In this document: one piece after another, positions 32,728 to 43,880 of the stretch | Position numbering within the stretch: the stretch's first letter is position 1 | Layout: each line of letters begins with the position of its first letter | Assembly (NCBI GenBank): GCA_010094045.1 | Contig: ML986578.1 | Span: forward strand, 806,001-870,000 | Direction of reading: 5' to 3' | DNA from: Lojkania enalia | Lineage: Eukaryota; Ascomycota; Dothideomycetes; Pleosporales | Length of the DNA stretch: 64,000 nt | Position numbers and translations under genes: made by a program | Notes under the pieces: generated by a model | Told to the model about the DNA's origin: nothing | The model's database searches: none | The model's input: the letters and a program-made list of their open reading frames with translations, nothing else

Positions 32728-35700
32728 ATGCAGTTGGCTAGGAGGCAGTCCACGGATACAACTGACCAATTCCTCGATCTCATTGCGGATCCTTTCCAGA
32801 GCGAAGTCAGTGCTCCTATTACTTGCTCCCACGAATCATTAACTGAGATTGTATATAGATTCAATCAAGTTCAATTCTAGCCGCAATAGTATGGTCCTTT
32901 GTTGCCTCTGGAGGCCTATTTCTTCTTTTCTGTTGGCTCCGCCCGCGAAATTCGATTGTATATGCACCTCGAGCTAAGCACGCCGACGAGAAGCATGCCC
33001 CAATACCTCTCGATCGTAAACCGTTCAGTTGGCTTCAAGCTCTCAAACATGTCAAGGAGCAAGAGCTGGTTGAAAAGATTGGCTTAGATGCAGTCGTCTT
33101 CCTTCGATTTCTGCGCATGATACGTGATATATTCATCGTGCTTACAATATTTGGGTGTGGGATATTGATTCCAGTGAATGTTGTCGGTGGGCACTCGTTC
33201 TATAATCGTTATGGGAATGTAGCTACCCTGATGAAGGTAGATTGGCCTCTTAATGGCCGACACATTATGAAGCTAACAAAGGATGTAGTTTACGCCGCAA
33301 TATATCTTCGGAGCGAAGGTAAGCCTTGAAGCGGCTCCACCCTTTCCAATGTAATATTGACAATATACGTAGTTTTGGGCCTTCGTCGTTTGCTCGTATC
33401 TTTTTCAGGCTACTGTATGCTTTTTCGTATGGTCGAACTATAGGGCCGTTTTTAGACTACGAAGAGCATACTTCAATAGCAGCGATTATCAGTCTAGCTT
33501 GCATTCACGAACTCTTCTAGTAAGTGATAAACTACACTTTAATGCTCTCAAAATGAGCGGCCTCTAATGCACTGGTAGCTCACACACATTCCACAACCAT
33601 CGAGGACCGACTCTGGAATTACACAGCTAGTTGAAGAAACCCGACAAACACAGGACCTACCACGAACAGCTATTGGCCGGAACGTCAAAGATCTCCCGAA
33701 GTTAATTGAAGCTCACGATGAAGCAGTGCGTCAGTTGGAAGGATATCTAGCCAAGTATCTGAAAAATTCGGACAAGCTGCCTAAAAAACGGCCTACATGC
33801 AAGGTTGTGAAAGAAGAACAAGAGATCTATGGCAATGATAAGATAGATGCTATCGATTACTTGACAGACCGTATAGCGAAATTGGAGGTCGAAATCAAAG
33901 AGGCCCGGCAAGGTGTCGATCAACGAAATCCAATGCCATACGGCTTTGCAAGCTATACGCACATTGAGGATGCCCACGCGGTTGCATATGCAGCAAGAAA
34001 ATGTGGCCCTACTGGTTGTAGCATTTTCCTTGCACCCAAGCCACACGACATCCTCTGGCAGAACCTCCCAATGTCGCGAGCAACTCGGCGAACCCGAATG
34101 TTCTGGAACGGGTTGTGGATGGTAGTGTTGACGATTGTCTTCATCGTTCCCAACATTCTCACTTCCGTGTTCCTCTCGGATTTTTCACATCTTGGTCTGG
34201 TTTGGCCTTCATTTCAGAGTAGCCTGGAAAGCAGTCCGACTGGATGGGGCATACTTCAAGGCATCCTTGCTCCACTAGTACAGACTCTAATGTACATGGG
34301 TATTCCGATCGTCTTTCGCCGGCTTTATACTCATTCCGGCGATGTGTCTAAAACGGCTCGCGAGCGCCACGTTACCTCACGCTTATACGCCTTCTTCGTC
34401 TTCAACAATTTGGTTGTCTTTTCGGTATTTGGTTCAGCATGGCGGTTCGCTGCTTCCGTAATTGCTGCCAAGGACCAAGGTATCTGGGAAGCGATCAAAT
34501 CGGCTCATCTGTTCAGCAAAGTCATGACTGGCCTCTGCAACGTCTCTACTTTCTGGCTGACCTGGCAAATGCAGCGGAACCTCGGGGCAGCAGTTGATAT
34601 TGCCCAACTCTGGCCACTCGTCTGGAATTATGTTCAGAGGAAATGGCTCTCGCCGACCCCTCGCCAGCTTATTGAACTCTCCGCGCCGCAGCCTTTTGAA
34701 TACGCGGACTATTACAATAACTATCTCTTCGTTGTAACCGTAGGCCTTTGTATCGGCAGCCTCCAGCCTATCATTCTACCGATAACAGCTTTTTATATCG
34801 GCATCGATGTTTGGTTCAAGAAGTACCTACTGCAATATGTGCTAATTACGAAGGTTGAATCCGGCGGCCGCTCTTGGAAAGCACTGATCAATCGGCTCCT
34901 CTTCGCAATTCTCCTCTCTAACGCAGTCATAGCGCTTGTTGTAGGCGCACAAGGCATTGGCTCGGTCGGATCAGTGGAGAACGGTGACATGCTCTATGCC
35001 ATGATCCCACTACCTTTCCTCCTCCTCGCATTCAAATGGTACTGCAAAACATCCTTCGACGACAAAATCACATACTATTCGACACAGCCCTACTCTGACG
35101 TTGAAGGGACTGGCGAGGCGGGTTCGCCGAAGCAGAAAAAGTTCGACAGAGTCGCAGTCCGGTTCGGACATCCCGCATTATACAAACGCCTTATGACACC
35201 AATGGTGCACGCTCGATCCCGCCATCTACTTAAAGAGATTTATGGCCACCGCTCATATACAGATCGCAACATCTTCGAAGCTGAAGGCCATCGCACATCG
35301 ACTGATCGTGCTGCTCCAACTACGTCGCTTGGTTACAGTGAAATGTATATGTCGGAAATGAGCCCATTCGACGTAGGCAAGGCCGATGGCAAAGCCCTCC
35401 CGCCCGTAGAAGTCGTAGCAGAGGAAGATCTCGACTTCGAGAATTTCAAGAAGAGGGCCGAGTTCAGGGACGAGTTTGGCGGCGATGGCGAACTGTACGG
35501 CCGCCCGGACGACATGACGTCTAGACCGGGGACGCCATCCACCTTCAAGACTTTCGCTACGGCCATGCTCTACGGGGAAGGCGTACATGGATCCGGTAAC
35601 TCCGCTATGAGTTCTAGCGAGACAAAACTTGGAGACGGGATAGTTGACGATGCGGCCGAGGATACTTCGTACGAACATGGCTACCAGCCCACTCCACATA

Positions 35701-35930
35701 CAGATAAATTCGAGTTAGTTGACGTCGACATACCAGCCACCCCGCTCCAAGTCGAGGACATCGTCGGAGCAGGTAGGAAAAGGAACGCGACCTCAAGCTC
35801 CGGACAAGCACTGCTCAGCCCGGAAATGGGCATGCGCGGGAACGCGGGATATTTCGACGTAGCGACGAGAGACGAGGACGAGGATACAAGCTACGAACAG
35901 TTTCGACAAGGCGGAAGCGCAATCCACTAA
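32728..35930 (+). CDS. CSC1/OSCA/TMEM63-type mechano- or osmosensitive cation channel (DUF221)
   Basis: A calcium-permeable channel family of the plasma membrane or ER. Exons are 32728-32805, 32859-33236, 33289-33318, 33373-33519 and 33579-35930; 994 aa, every exon is a multiple of three, so all introns are phase 0. The N-terminal RSN1_TM part has a first helix (ILAAIVWSFVASGGLFLLFC) and KEQELVEKIGLDAVVFLRFL. The short 30-nt third exon encodes FTPQYIFGAK, and exon four encodes FWAFVVCSYLFQATVCFFVW and LRRAYFNSSDY, both family-typical. The cytosolic domain (IPQPSRTDSGITQLVEETRQ) follows, and AYAARKCGPTGCSIFLAPKP leads into the RSN1_7TM core (about residues 330-640). The C-terminal 300 residues are hydrophilic and acidic, with an LYKRLMTPMVHARSRHLLKE-like segment near their start. 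Length and layout match filamentous-fungal CSC1 homologues. Confidence 0.9.
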
Positions 35931-38111
35931 AAAAAAAAAAAAAAAGATTACCTACCAAAAGCATATATATATATATAGTTAAAAGAAATGGAGGAAAAAA
36001 ACTGCAAAATAGAGGAACTTGCCTGCCACCTCGTATTAGGATGATAAGGAGATTCATGTTCCGGGACAGACGCCGCTAGCTGGCGCTTCCAGTTGTGGTC
36101 ACTGGCTTCCATCTTCGCTTCGCCGGGCCTAGACCAAGAGTTGCTAAGTCTTGGTTGAATGGGGTTTACGATTAATTGTGCGACAGTAGTGCTCGCTTGT
36201 TGATTATCCACCGGACTACTATACCACTGGTCACTCGCTTGACGAAGTAGGAGTGATGCCTATGGCGCTTCTTTAGAAGTTGCAAGGGAAGGACGAATTG
36301 TTGGTTTATAAATAGCAAGGAATGGGGCCTTCGCGTAAAAGTATGCCGTTAGTTAGGAAGAAGGCTCCGCTGTTCTGCGTGGTGAAGTATATTTTTCTTG
36401 GGGAAATCGTGCGCTGGAACGAATGATTGTGAATATATGTATAATGTGGCTATAGAACTAGGATGTAGATAAGAGCCTTGGGACAATGTACTATGTATAT
36501 TTGCTACTATTACAATTGTGAGGAATGCTGGAATCCTAGTCTGTTGTTCTGGAATATGTAGCCTCTCGCCCAGCAACTACTAACGCTGGTACTTCAACTT
36601 GCTTCTAAACCTATTCTCTCCAGAAATCTTTTCTTATCTCCGGATCTTAGGACTATGATGGCTTATTCGACTAAGAGCTACGAGGCACTTGTCGTATATT
36701 ACCCCCGCGCGAAAATAGACCGGACAGTTGAGTTTCCCAAGCTGTTTACCAAGTCATGTTGCCTTTCCAAAACAAAGTCTCTAGCACGTGGCCAATCCTT
36801 CTAAATACCATCTGCTCATGTGCCATCTAGTACGCACGAGACCAGACAAGCACCAAAAATGCATTATCTAACAACTACTTGCGCCTCGTGTTAACGTATT
36901 CTGCCGTTTAGTCAATATCCCCCAAAATCCATCTCCCAGGGTTAAAACGGTCGTCCTAAGACTAAAACAGGGTTCTCCACATCTCGGAAGAATGAAAGCG
37001 CGCACAGCTCCAACCGGAGTGCGTGTGTGCCTAAGGTAGTGGTGCAATAGGTGTGAAAGGTGGGAAAGGCACATAAGCATCGCGGCGATGATCGCTAACT
37101 CCCGTCCCCCAACCCCAGATATAGTTAGCCAGTGACACATTCGATATTGATCATGAAGACGAGACTTGCGCGTCGGCGACATCCTTGTTCTGCGAAAGAT
37201 CGCTTGATGGGTTGGATTGGATCGTCGATGACAGGCGGATGTGACGGCTAGATTGTAAGAAAGAACCTAGTTAAGCGTTTGGGAGCGCTAATGCGTTGCG
37301 CTATGGAGGTCGGGCTGGATGAGGGGGTGTGGCAAAATAGAAGAAGCGCTTTTGGTAGAAGGGGTGATATCGAGATGCTGGATGCTGGATACTAGTGGGT
37401 CCGAACTTCGATGAGACGATGAGAGGTTCTGGTAGGGGGTATAACTCGGCCCGCGGGTTGATTAAAGCGACGCTGATATCGATAACGGCGTGGAGATGCG
37501 CGAAACGTCATCCCGTTATGGGTAGGGCATGATACTCCCACCAATCTTAGAGTCCCTAACCATCCTCTCTAACCGCGCACCATAGCCTCGGCTCACGAAT
37601 CCGAACCACAGCCACAGCATCGAAAAACTCAATGTCACCCACCACACAAACTGTTACAAGCCTTAGTTATCCCGTCCCGTCACGTCAAGTGGAGCGGACG
37701 AATCGAGGATCGTAGCAGCGCATCGAGAATCGTTACCGCAACGGTTAACGCGGAGATCGAGACCGTGGGATCGAGAACCTTCTTGCATATAATCTGCTAT
37801 AGCATAAGCGTATACTTTATTATAATTAAGCTTATAATGGTATAGCAGGTATGAGTTATTTATCCTCCCTGTTAGTATCGAGAACATGCTACGCATGCGA
37901 GCTAAGATCAATAAATCAGAGAAAAAAGCTACAATAGGTCAGGTACCTAGTACACGTAATCGCATATCGCCTCAATGTTATGTAGTGTGTGGTTTTTAGT
38001 GTATTGTGCATCCTTATTATAAGTGCTCTAAAAGAATATAAGGGTACAGTAGAAAGTACCTAAGTGAATACTATTCATCCCTATCCGCTCTCTAGCCAGA
38101 CTTGAAGGCTG
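35931..38111. other. Gene-poor 2.2-kb region
   Basis: A poly-A run (about 35928-35945) and an AT dinucleotide run (about 35964-35979) follow the CSC1-like stop. No gene is recognised. A candidate solo LTR lies at 37652-37886. Confidence 0.4.
37652..37886. repeat. Candidate solo LTR (Copia-like ends)
   Basis: The stretch begins TGTTACAAGCC and ends TATCGAGAACA, the TG...CA ends usual for fungal Copia LTRs, and is about 235 bp long. Its first half repeats ATCGAG/ATCGAGAA motifs; the second half is AT-rich with TATA-like sequence. The flanking 5-mers (CAAAC and TGCTA) do not match, so a target-site duplication is not visible, and no internal retroelement sequence is seen. Confidence 0.25.
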
Positions 38112-40857
38112 TTAAACCTCGATATGCTTAATAGCGGATTCGTAGTGGTTAAAGCATGCCACAGAAGTAGGATGCCGTGTGCCAAGGACCTTGACAAACC
38201 CATTGTATGCTCGTTGATACACCTCAAGCGCAGCAGGGTAGTGTTGCCGTCGATGGTATAGTAAGGCGACGTTATATATGCTGATGAGCGTGCTTGGGTG
38301 CTCCAGCCCAAGCACCTTCTCCTTTCCTTCCAGTGCTCGTCGATGCATCGCTTCCGCCTCTTGGTACCGGCTCTGGCCCTGTAATGCAAGACCAAGGTTA
38401 TCAACACTACTAAGTGTCTCTGAGTGCTCTGGCCCAAGCACCTTCTTATTTCCTTCTGTCACGGTTATGGAAGGAGACGTCTGGTAGACGTGCAGGTGAG
38501 AGCGACTGCTTGTGAAGCTATGGGAAGTTACGACTGTACATTAGAAAGCAGGTTCTTTGAACTTGCCCCAACACATATGCACGGATACAGACACAGAATA
38601 ATAGACCCTCATTTACCCTAATACCTTCCAATGCTCGTCGATGCATCGCTTCCGCCTCTTGGTACCGACCCTGGCTCCCTAATGCAAAACCAAGGTCATC
38701 AACACTGATAAGTGTCTCTGGGTGCTCTGGCCCAAGCACCTTCTCCTTTCCTTCCAGTGCTCGTCGATGCATCGCTTCCGCCTCTTGGTACCGGCCCTGG
38801 CTCCCTAATGCAACACCAAGGTTATCAACACTACTAAGTGTCCCTGAGTGCTCTGGCCCAAGCACCTTCTCCTTTCCTTCCAGTGCTCGTCGATGCATCG
38901 CTTCCGCCTCTTGGAACCGGCCCTGGCTCCTTAATGCAAGACCAAGGTTATCAACGCTGATAAGTGTCCCTGAGTGCTCTGGCCCAAGCACCTTCTCATT
39001 TCCTTCCAGTGCTCGTCGATGCATCGCTTCCGCCTCTTGGTACCGGCCCTGGCTCCTTAATGCAANNNNNNNNNNAAGTGTCCTTGAGTGCTCTGGCCCA
39101 AGCACCTTCTCATTTCCTTCCAGTGCTCGTCGATGCATCGCTTCCGCCTCTTGGTACCGGCCCTGGCTCCCTAATGCAACACCAAGGTTATCAACACTGA
39201 TAAGTGTCTCTGAGTGCTCTGGCCCAAGCACCTTCTCCTTTCCTTCCAGTGCTCGTCGATGCAGTTTCTCAGCCTTGACATAAAGTCCTTGATGGCATAG
39301 AACTTGACCAAGAAGACTCAGGGCTTGAAGTGTCTCGACGTTATCGTCGCCACTCAGAGTTCGGCAACCATCCACCAGGTGGCGAGCCACTTCCTCCGCA
39401 GACTTGTATCTTCCTTGGTCTACAAGTACCCATCCTAGTTCAGACAATAGACCCAGGGTCTTGGAGTGGCGAGGTCCGAGCGAAGTCTCCGTTCTTGACA
39501 GCTCATCTCGCAGGCACTCTTCTTCCGTTTGCCTATACCGATACGGCAGAGAAGCTGTTTCGATACCCAATTGGGTTTCGAGGGCGCTTGGAGTATAGTG
39601 AGCGCCGAAGGCGAAGTTCGGAAGAGATCGATAGATGGGAGCTGGACTTTGGCCAACAAAGGTGCTACTTTGAAGCTGAACTACGCTGGAGACTGAAATA
39701 GTAGGAGAAGGTGCTTGTGGACTTTGCGCCGTGAAATAAATACCTCTAGGTGAGAGGGCTGATGTGGCTGGCGAGTATGTAGGACTAGGCGCTGGAGAAC
39801 CGCGCTCGGAAATGGTTCGACAGCCTACCGCGGATGGGGTTGCTTCAGGGTGTCAGTTGAGACCATATTCTTTATGTGCTAACTTACATGCCGCCGGACT
39901 AGGGGCGTACAAAAGGCTTTCGGGAACCTCGTGGCTCTTCATCCATCGATCAATCTTTTGCGGCTCTACTTGCTTGCCTCTTACTTTAAAAAGAAGCTCG
40001 CCTTTGTTGACTTCAACGAGTCTCCTCTGTTGGCGTTTCCTAACTATTGCCCTCATCTCCTGCGGCTTAACGTTCTTGTCCTTTCCCCATTGACTAACGC
40101 GCGTTCGGTATTGGCGTAGTCTGTAATCATATTTGTGTTAGCACACTAGGAGACTCGTTTGTACTACTTTAAATATACTGACGTACTCAGCTGTAAAGCC
40201 AAATTCATCCTCGATCTTCTTCTTCACCTCTGGCAGCGATAGTCCTAGCGTAACATGGAGCTCAACGATTCGAGCCTTGTACGGCTCCCAAGCATCGGCA
40301 CACAAAGTCGGAGCCTTCCTCTTTCGCGGCCGGGTTGGCGGACCCATGGGATGAGTTGTGGGCGTAGTCTGGACATCGCTTGCAGGCTTTATACTAAGGT
40401 GCTCATGATTGCGAAGTGCTAGAGACGGATCGTACGAATGTGGTATTTGGCTTGGCCCGGCCGTAAGCTGTCCGCCTTGTGATTGCGTCTGCAAAGCTGA
40501 ATCAAGTGCAAAGTGGACGTCGTACGGCTCATAAACTTTCTGTGCGACGTAGTGACCTTGGGCGGCATATGGAAAAGTGACTTGCGTCAAAGCAGGCGGA
40601 TTCACTGTTGGGGGATTCATATTGAGGCCTCTTCGTGCCTCAGCCGCGTCAGGCAGCAACACAGCTTTGTCGTCGAAGACTGAAGAATCGAATGTATCTG
40701 CTTGGGAGGATGGAGGAAAGTAGAGAGGCAGAGCGGTGCTGCATTTTGTAGTCAGTGGGACTCTAGAAATAAACTGCGCGATGCCTGAGGAGTCGAGTTG
40801 GCTGATTGGATCAAGCGCAAAACTCCCATTGTCACTGAGTGCGGCTGAGCTATGCAT
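38112..40857 (-). CDS. Clr5-domain protein with kinesin-light-chain-type TPR array
   Basis: Exons are 40857-40187, 40120-39888, 39842-38625 and 38452-38112, about 820 aa as assembled. Residues 1-190 are Ser/Pro/Gln-rich. A basic PPTRPRKRKAP stretch precedes a Clr5 domain (about 193-245): EPYKARIVELHVTLGLSLPE, then FTAELRQYRTRVSQWGKDKN once the first intron is removed. A linker leads to KLC-type TPRs: two or three diverged ones (GWVLVDQGRYKSAEEVARHL; GQVLCHQGLYVKAEKLHRRA), then at least six 42-residue units with the core QGRYQEAEAMHRRALEG and KVLGPEHSETL. The last intron lies at the LEG/NKK unit boundary; acceptor AAG at 38453 keeps register, CAG at 38456 would add one residue. The final TPR is diverged (YPAALEVYQRAYNGFVKVLG). 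Clr5 was named from a fission-yeast silencing factor; Clr5-TPR fusions are common in filamentous fungi and of unknown role. The array contains an assembly gap, so length is uncertain. Confidence 0.8.
38640..39264 (-). repeat. Tandem 126-bp TPR-coding repeats
   Basis: The same point in each unit (CGCTTCCGCCTCTTGG on the plus strand) occurs at about 38647, 38773, 38899, 39025 and 39139. The steps are exactly 126 bp, except 114 across the N-run. Copies differ by only a few bases, so they have been homogenised recently. A further copy lies beyond the last intron at about 38349. Confidence 0.95.
39066..39075. other. Assembly gap (10 N) inside the repeat array
   Basis: Ten undetermined bases interrupt one repeat unit. 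The spacing of the units shows that 22 bases, or 22 plus a multiple of 126, belong here. Confidence 0.98.
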
Positions 40858-41420
40858 GCGTCGGGGGCTGGGGAGGAGCTCGACGTTTCACAAGAGCCTA
40901 CTCTAATCGTCCAATCATGCTGCCTAAAAAGCCACCTTGCCTGCGTTGCAGAAGTACTATCTCACTTGCAGCAACACGGAGACTGGAGGACCCGCAAAAC
41001 TACTAATTTATACACTCAAGTTAATCCCTTAAATGGAGCTTATCGCTTCACTCAATAACACATTCTTGCGTCCGGCACGCAACCTGCCAATAGTTATTCG
41101 TAAATGATAATCCGGTGATGGTTCTCAATGCATCGTAGGATTTGTCTGTGAGCCTCGGCCGTTGCGCGAAGCTCTCTAATTCAGTACTTTTGTGACACTT
41201 CCTGCTGGCAAAAGTTGCTCAGTTTCAACACTATTGCAAAAGTCCTAAAATTCTTCACGTTAAAACTCTGCTATGCTAGCTCTTATATGAATTGCCTGCT
41301 CGAAACTGATATCACTCTTCCTGAGCAGTATAGCCGTCATATTTTTCCAATCTGAAAGAATACATATTAAGCTGCACTACCGCACACGAAACGTCGATTC
41401 GTATCTTTACACTTGGCACT
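40858..41420. other. Upstream region of the Clr5-TPR gene
   Basis: About 560 bp between two divergent models; no other feature is seen. Confidence 0.35.
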
Positions 41421-41638
41421 ATGGCTCGAATATCGCTCTCTGCTGAAGTCATTACGTCTATCACGTTCGGTATCCTTCAGCTGATTATTGGGCTTATTTC
41501 TCTTTGGCAACAACGCCACTTTCGTCGGGTGAATTGTACATTATTCTTTGTCCCAATCTACTTAATGTGCGACTAATGTAATAGCAGTTTCAGCGGCCAA
41601 CAGGAGGAGGCATACTTTTTAAAACGATAGAAAGATGA
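41421..41638 (+). CDS. Possible 53-aa single-helix membrane protein
   Basis: This model is too short for routine gene calling. Exons are 41421-41528 and 41585-41638, separated by a 56-nt intron (GTGAAT...GACTAATGTAATAG); 53 aa. Residues 1-36 read as a short Ser-rich start, one hydrophobic helix (VITSITFGILQLIIGLISLW) and a basic stop-transfer (QQRHFRR). The second exon gives a short polar tail ending KTIER. Short N-terminal helices of this shape also begin larger fungal proteins, so it could be the relic first exon of a longer, lost gene. An alternative CAG acceptor 3 nt downstream removes one Gln. Confidence 0.35.
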
Positions 41639-42894
41639 CGGCTGCCACCTAAAGAAGGCCGATCGAGATTGGAGATAGGGCGTCTTGATAAAATGACTAT
41701 AAGGACTACAGTAGAGGTGGCATCAGAAGAAGGTCGTAAGGACAAGCTTGTTATCAATCGATGCTCCTTATAGTAGATTACAGCCTAGCTTAAGAATGAT
41801 ATTCACCGATTTGGTCCTTCTGAAATCGGATGTAATTTCTTCTTCTGTTGAGTATATGCATGGAAGACATAAGTATGAATAGGGTGCCTCGAACATTACA
41901 ATCGTTAGCTACTACGAGTGTAAATCCCCAATTAGCCACAATCGAGTGCAGCCCTTCGTCACTAGTTACACTATTAGTCAATGATCTCAGCTGCACAACA
42001 CGCAGCTTATTTAACTTATTTAGGATAACTGTTGCTTTCTTCCGTAGGAGAAAAGTGCAAGTCACTGCTTCTGAAAGCAATTGCGGTGCTAGGTACCTGA
42101 CTCGTTGTACCTTCGTTCTATGACTTATCAATCTTAGCTCGAATGCGTAGCGTGTTCTCAGAGGACCCGCATCTGCTACAACGTCCCTCCCTGCGTGGCA
42201 AGAAACCCACCGTGCCGAGAAAAACCCATTACTTGGGTATCTCAAATCTCTCCCTCACGGATTTATGGGGTGATGGTCGATATGCTACTTCTATCTAGCC
42301 ATTTCCACACAAGAAACCATTAGACAGCAGGAAGAATACCGTGGTCTTGGTCATACCGTCGATCGTTCTGTTTATTGTACCTGTTCTATCATTCGCCGCT
42401 TTAGCTATTTGCCTCTGCTGTATCGCGATTATCTACATGTCTTAGAGCTTCGGAGCTATATCATGATAATACCATTAGAGGAGAATCTTGCTACAAGTTT
42501 TGACGGTACTCAACCTCAAAACCATGCAGCCCGGAAGTTTCGCCGTGCGGAGGGGCAAAGGACAACAGCCTTGCGTCTTGGCACAAGAATTAGCTTGGAT
42601 TAGCGTGCTTATTTTACTCTGTATCGAAACTGTATCATATTTTTGCATCACCCTGAATTCAATGTGGATGTGGCGCATTTCAGTGGGGTTCTAGAAGCTT
42701 CCATGAGCACCCATGTGCACGCTTTAGCTCCCGCATAGTACTGATCATACTTATTTAGCACAACAGAGACATGCATAAGTATAAGCCGTATCTAATGCTA
42801 CATTACCAACCTCCTTTATCTTAAGCACCTTCTAGGTCGCAATGAGTGTCCTGCGCATAGTGCGCTTCACAATGTCCCTCCAGTGTCCTAACTA
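41639..42894. other. AT-rich stretch, no gene recognised
   Basis: The longest frame is a 151-codon minus-strand ORF (41790-42245) without family resemblance or convincing codon use. It may contain degraded gene fragments. Confidence 0.35.
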
Positions 42895-43880
42895 TCAACA
42901 CTCGGAAGGCGCACACTTTTCTCCGCTACGGAGAGGTTTTCCAAATGCCAACGAAAGGTCGTAGTCAGCATTGAAAAGGGGCCGGAGTGACATACTATTT
43001 ACGCGTGATGGCAAGACTTGACAGAATTTGCGTGTATCTTTTAGTCCAAGTTTGGCTAGTGGCTCACCCAAGCAGTCATTTGTGTTCCAAAAGGTCAGTT
43101 CATAACCGTCATTAAGGGCAATTGACCAACCCCGGTTCTCAACCCCGGTGTCATTGAGGTCTTCAAACGGTTTACATTTGACGGGAGCGCTAAAGTCCAG
43201 CGGCTGAAAGGGGGGGAGGCAGTCGGTGCGCTCAAGATAGAACCCAATCTGGAAGAACGAGGGCACCGGGACGTTGCTGCTCGCAGCAGGCACCATAGGG
43301 GATTTTGTAAAATTCGAGATTAGGAAGCCGTTATAATTGTCGATATACGTCGCTGTTTGGGTCTTGTTAGGCACCTCTTGCTTGGATATAGTTAGGGGTG
43401 TTAGACCTAAATCGAGGGTCGCCTCGACTGTTGTATGATTCCCGCCTGCGACCACACAATTGCCATGCAAGATTCCGTTCTCCACATAAAGGCCGTCGCA
43501 GCTGTCGTCGTAGCCACCACTGTATTATGTTAACCATTGACCTGCTCTCTACTCGCGAGATCTGTTGCACATATGGCAGGGCATACTTTCGACTCCACTA
43601 GATGGGTATTTAGCCTAAATTTTTGGGAGCAGGGCAGCTTCGGGATAAGAAAATACTGACGTACAATGAATTGAGACTCTTTGTTTAAAGACACTATCTG
43701 ATTCAACAAGAGCGAGCTCTCCACCTGGACGGGAGGGTTTGCGTCATTCGGGCAAGTGGCAACCAGCCACCCGAACCTTACACTCCATTTTGTACATAGC
43801 GATAGGCGAGCTCCGAGAGAGATTGGCGCCAACATAAGAAGGCTGAAAGTGAAGGCGATGTTATGAGTTGAGAAGATCAT
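42895..43880 (-). pseudogene. Secreted cyanovirin-N-homology (CVNH) protein with out-of-frame exons
   Basis: The minus-strand frame from 43880 starts with a signal peptide (MIFSTHNIAFTFSLLMLAPI) and a first CVNH-like half: SLCTKWSVRFGWLVATCPN, VQVESSLLLNQIVSLNKE. A second frame, 43519-42895, continues GGYDDSCDGLYVENGILHGN, VVAGGNHTTVEATLDLG and NYNGFL, a second CVNH half, followed by a cysteine-bearing domain of about 130 residues (YLERTDCLPPF; WSIALNDGYELTFWNTNDC; RKFCQVLPSRV). The obvious intron (GTACGT at 43664 to ACAG at 43520, 145 nt) leaves exon 1 in phase 0, but exon 2 needs phase 2. With this splice translation would stop at 43367. It is therefore a frameshifted gene, an assembly error or an unusual splice. 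CVNH proteins bind mannose-type glycans; in fungi their role is mostly unknown. Confidence 0.5.

Noticed and set aside
41790..42245. 151-codon minus-strand frame
   Set aside because: No family resemblance, AT-rich flanks, and no convincing continuation.
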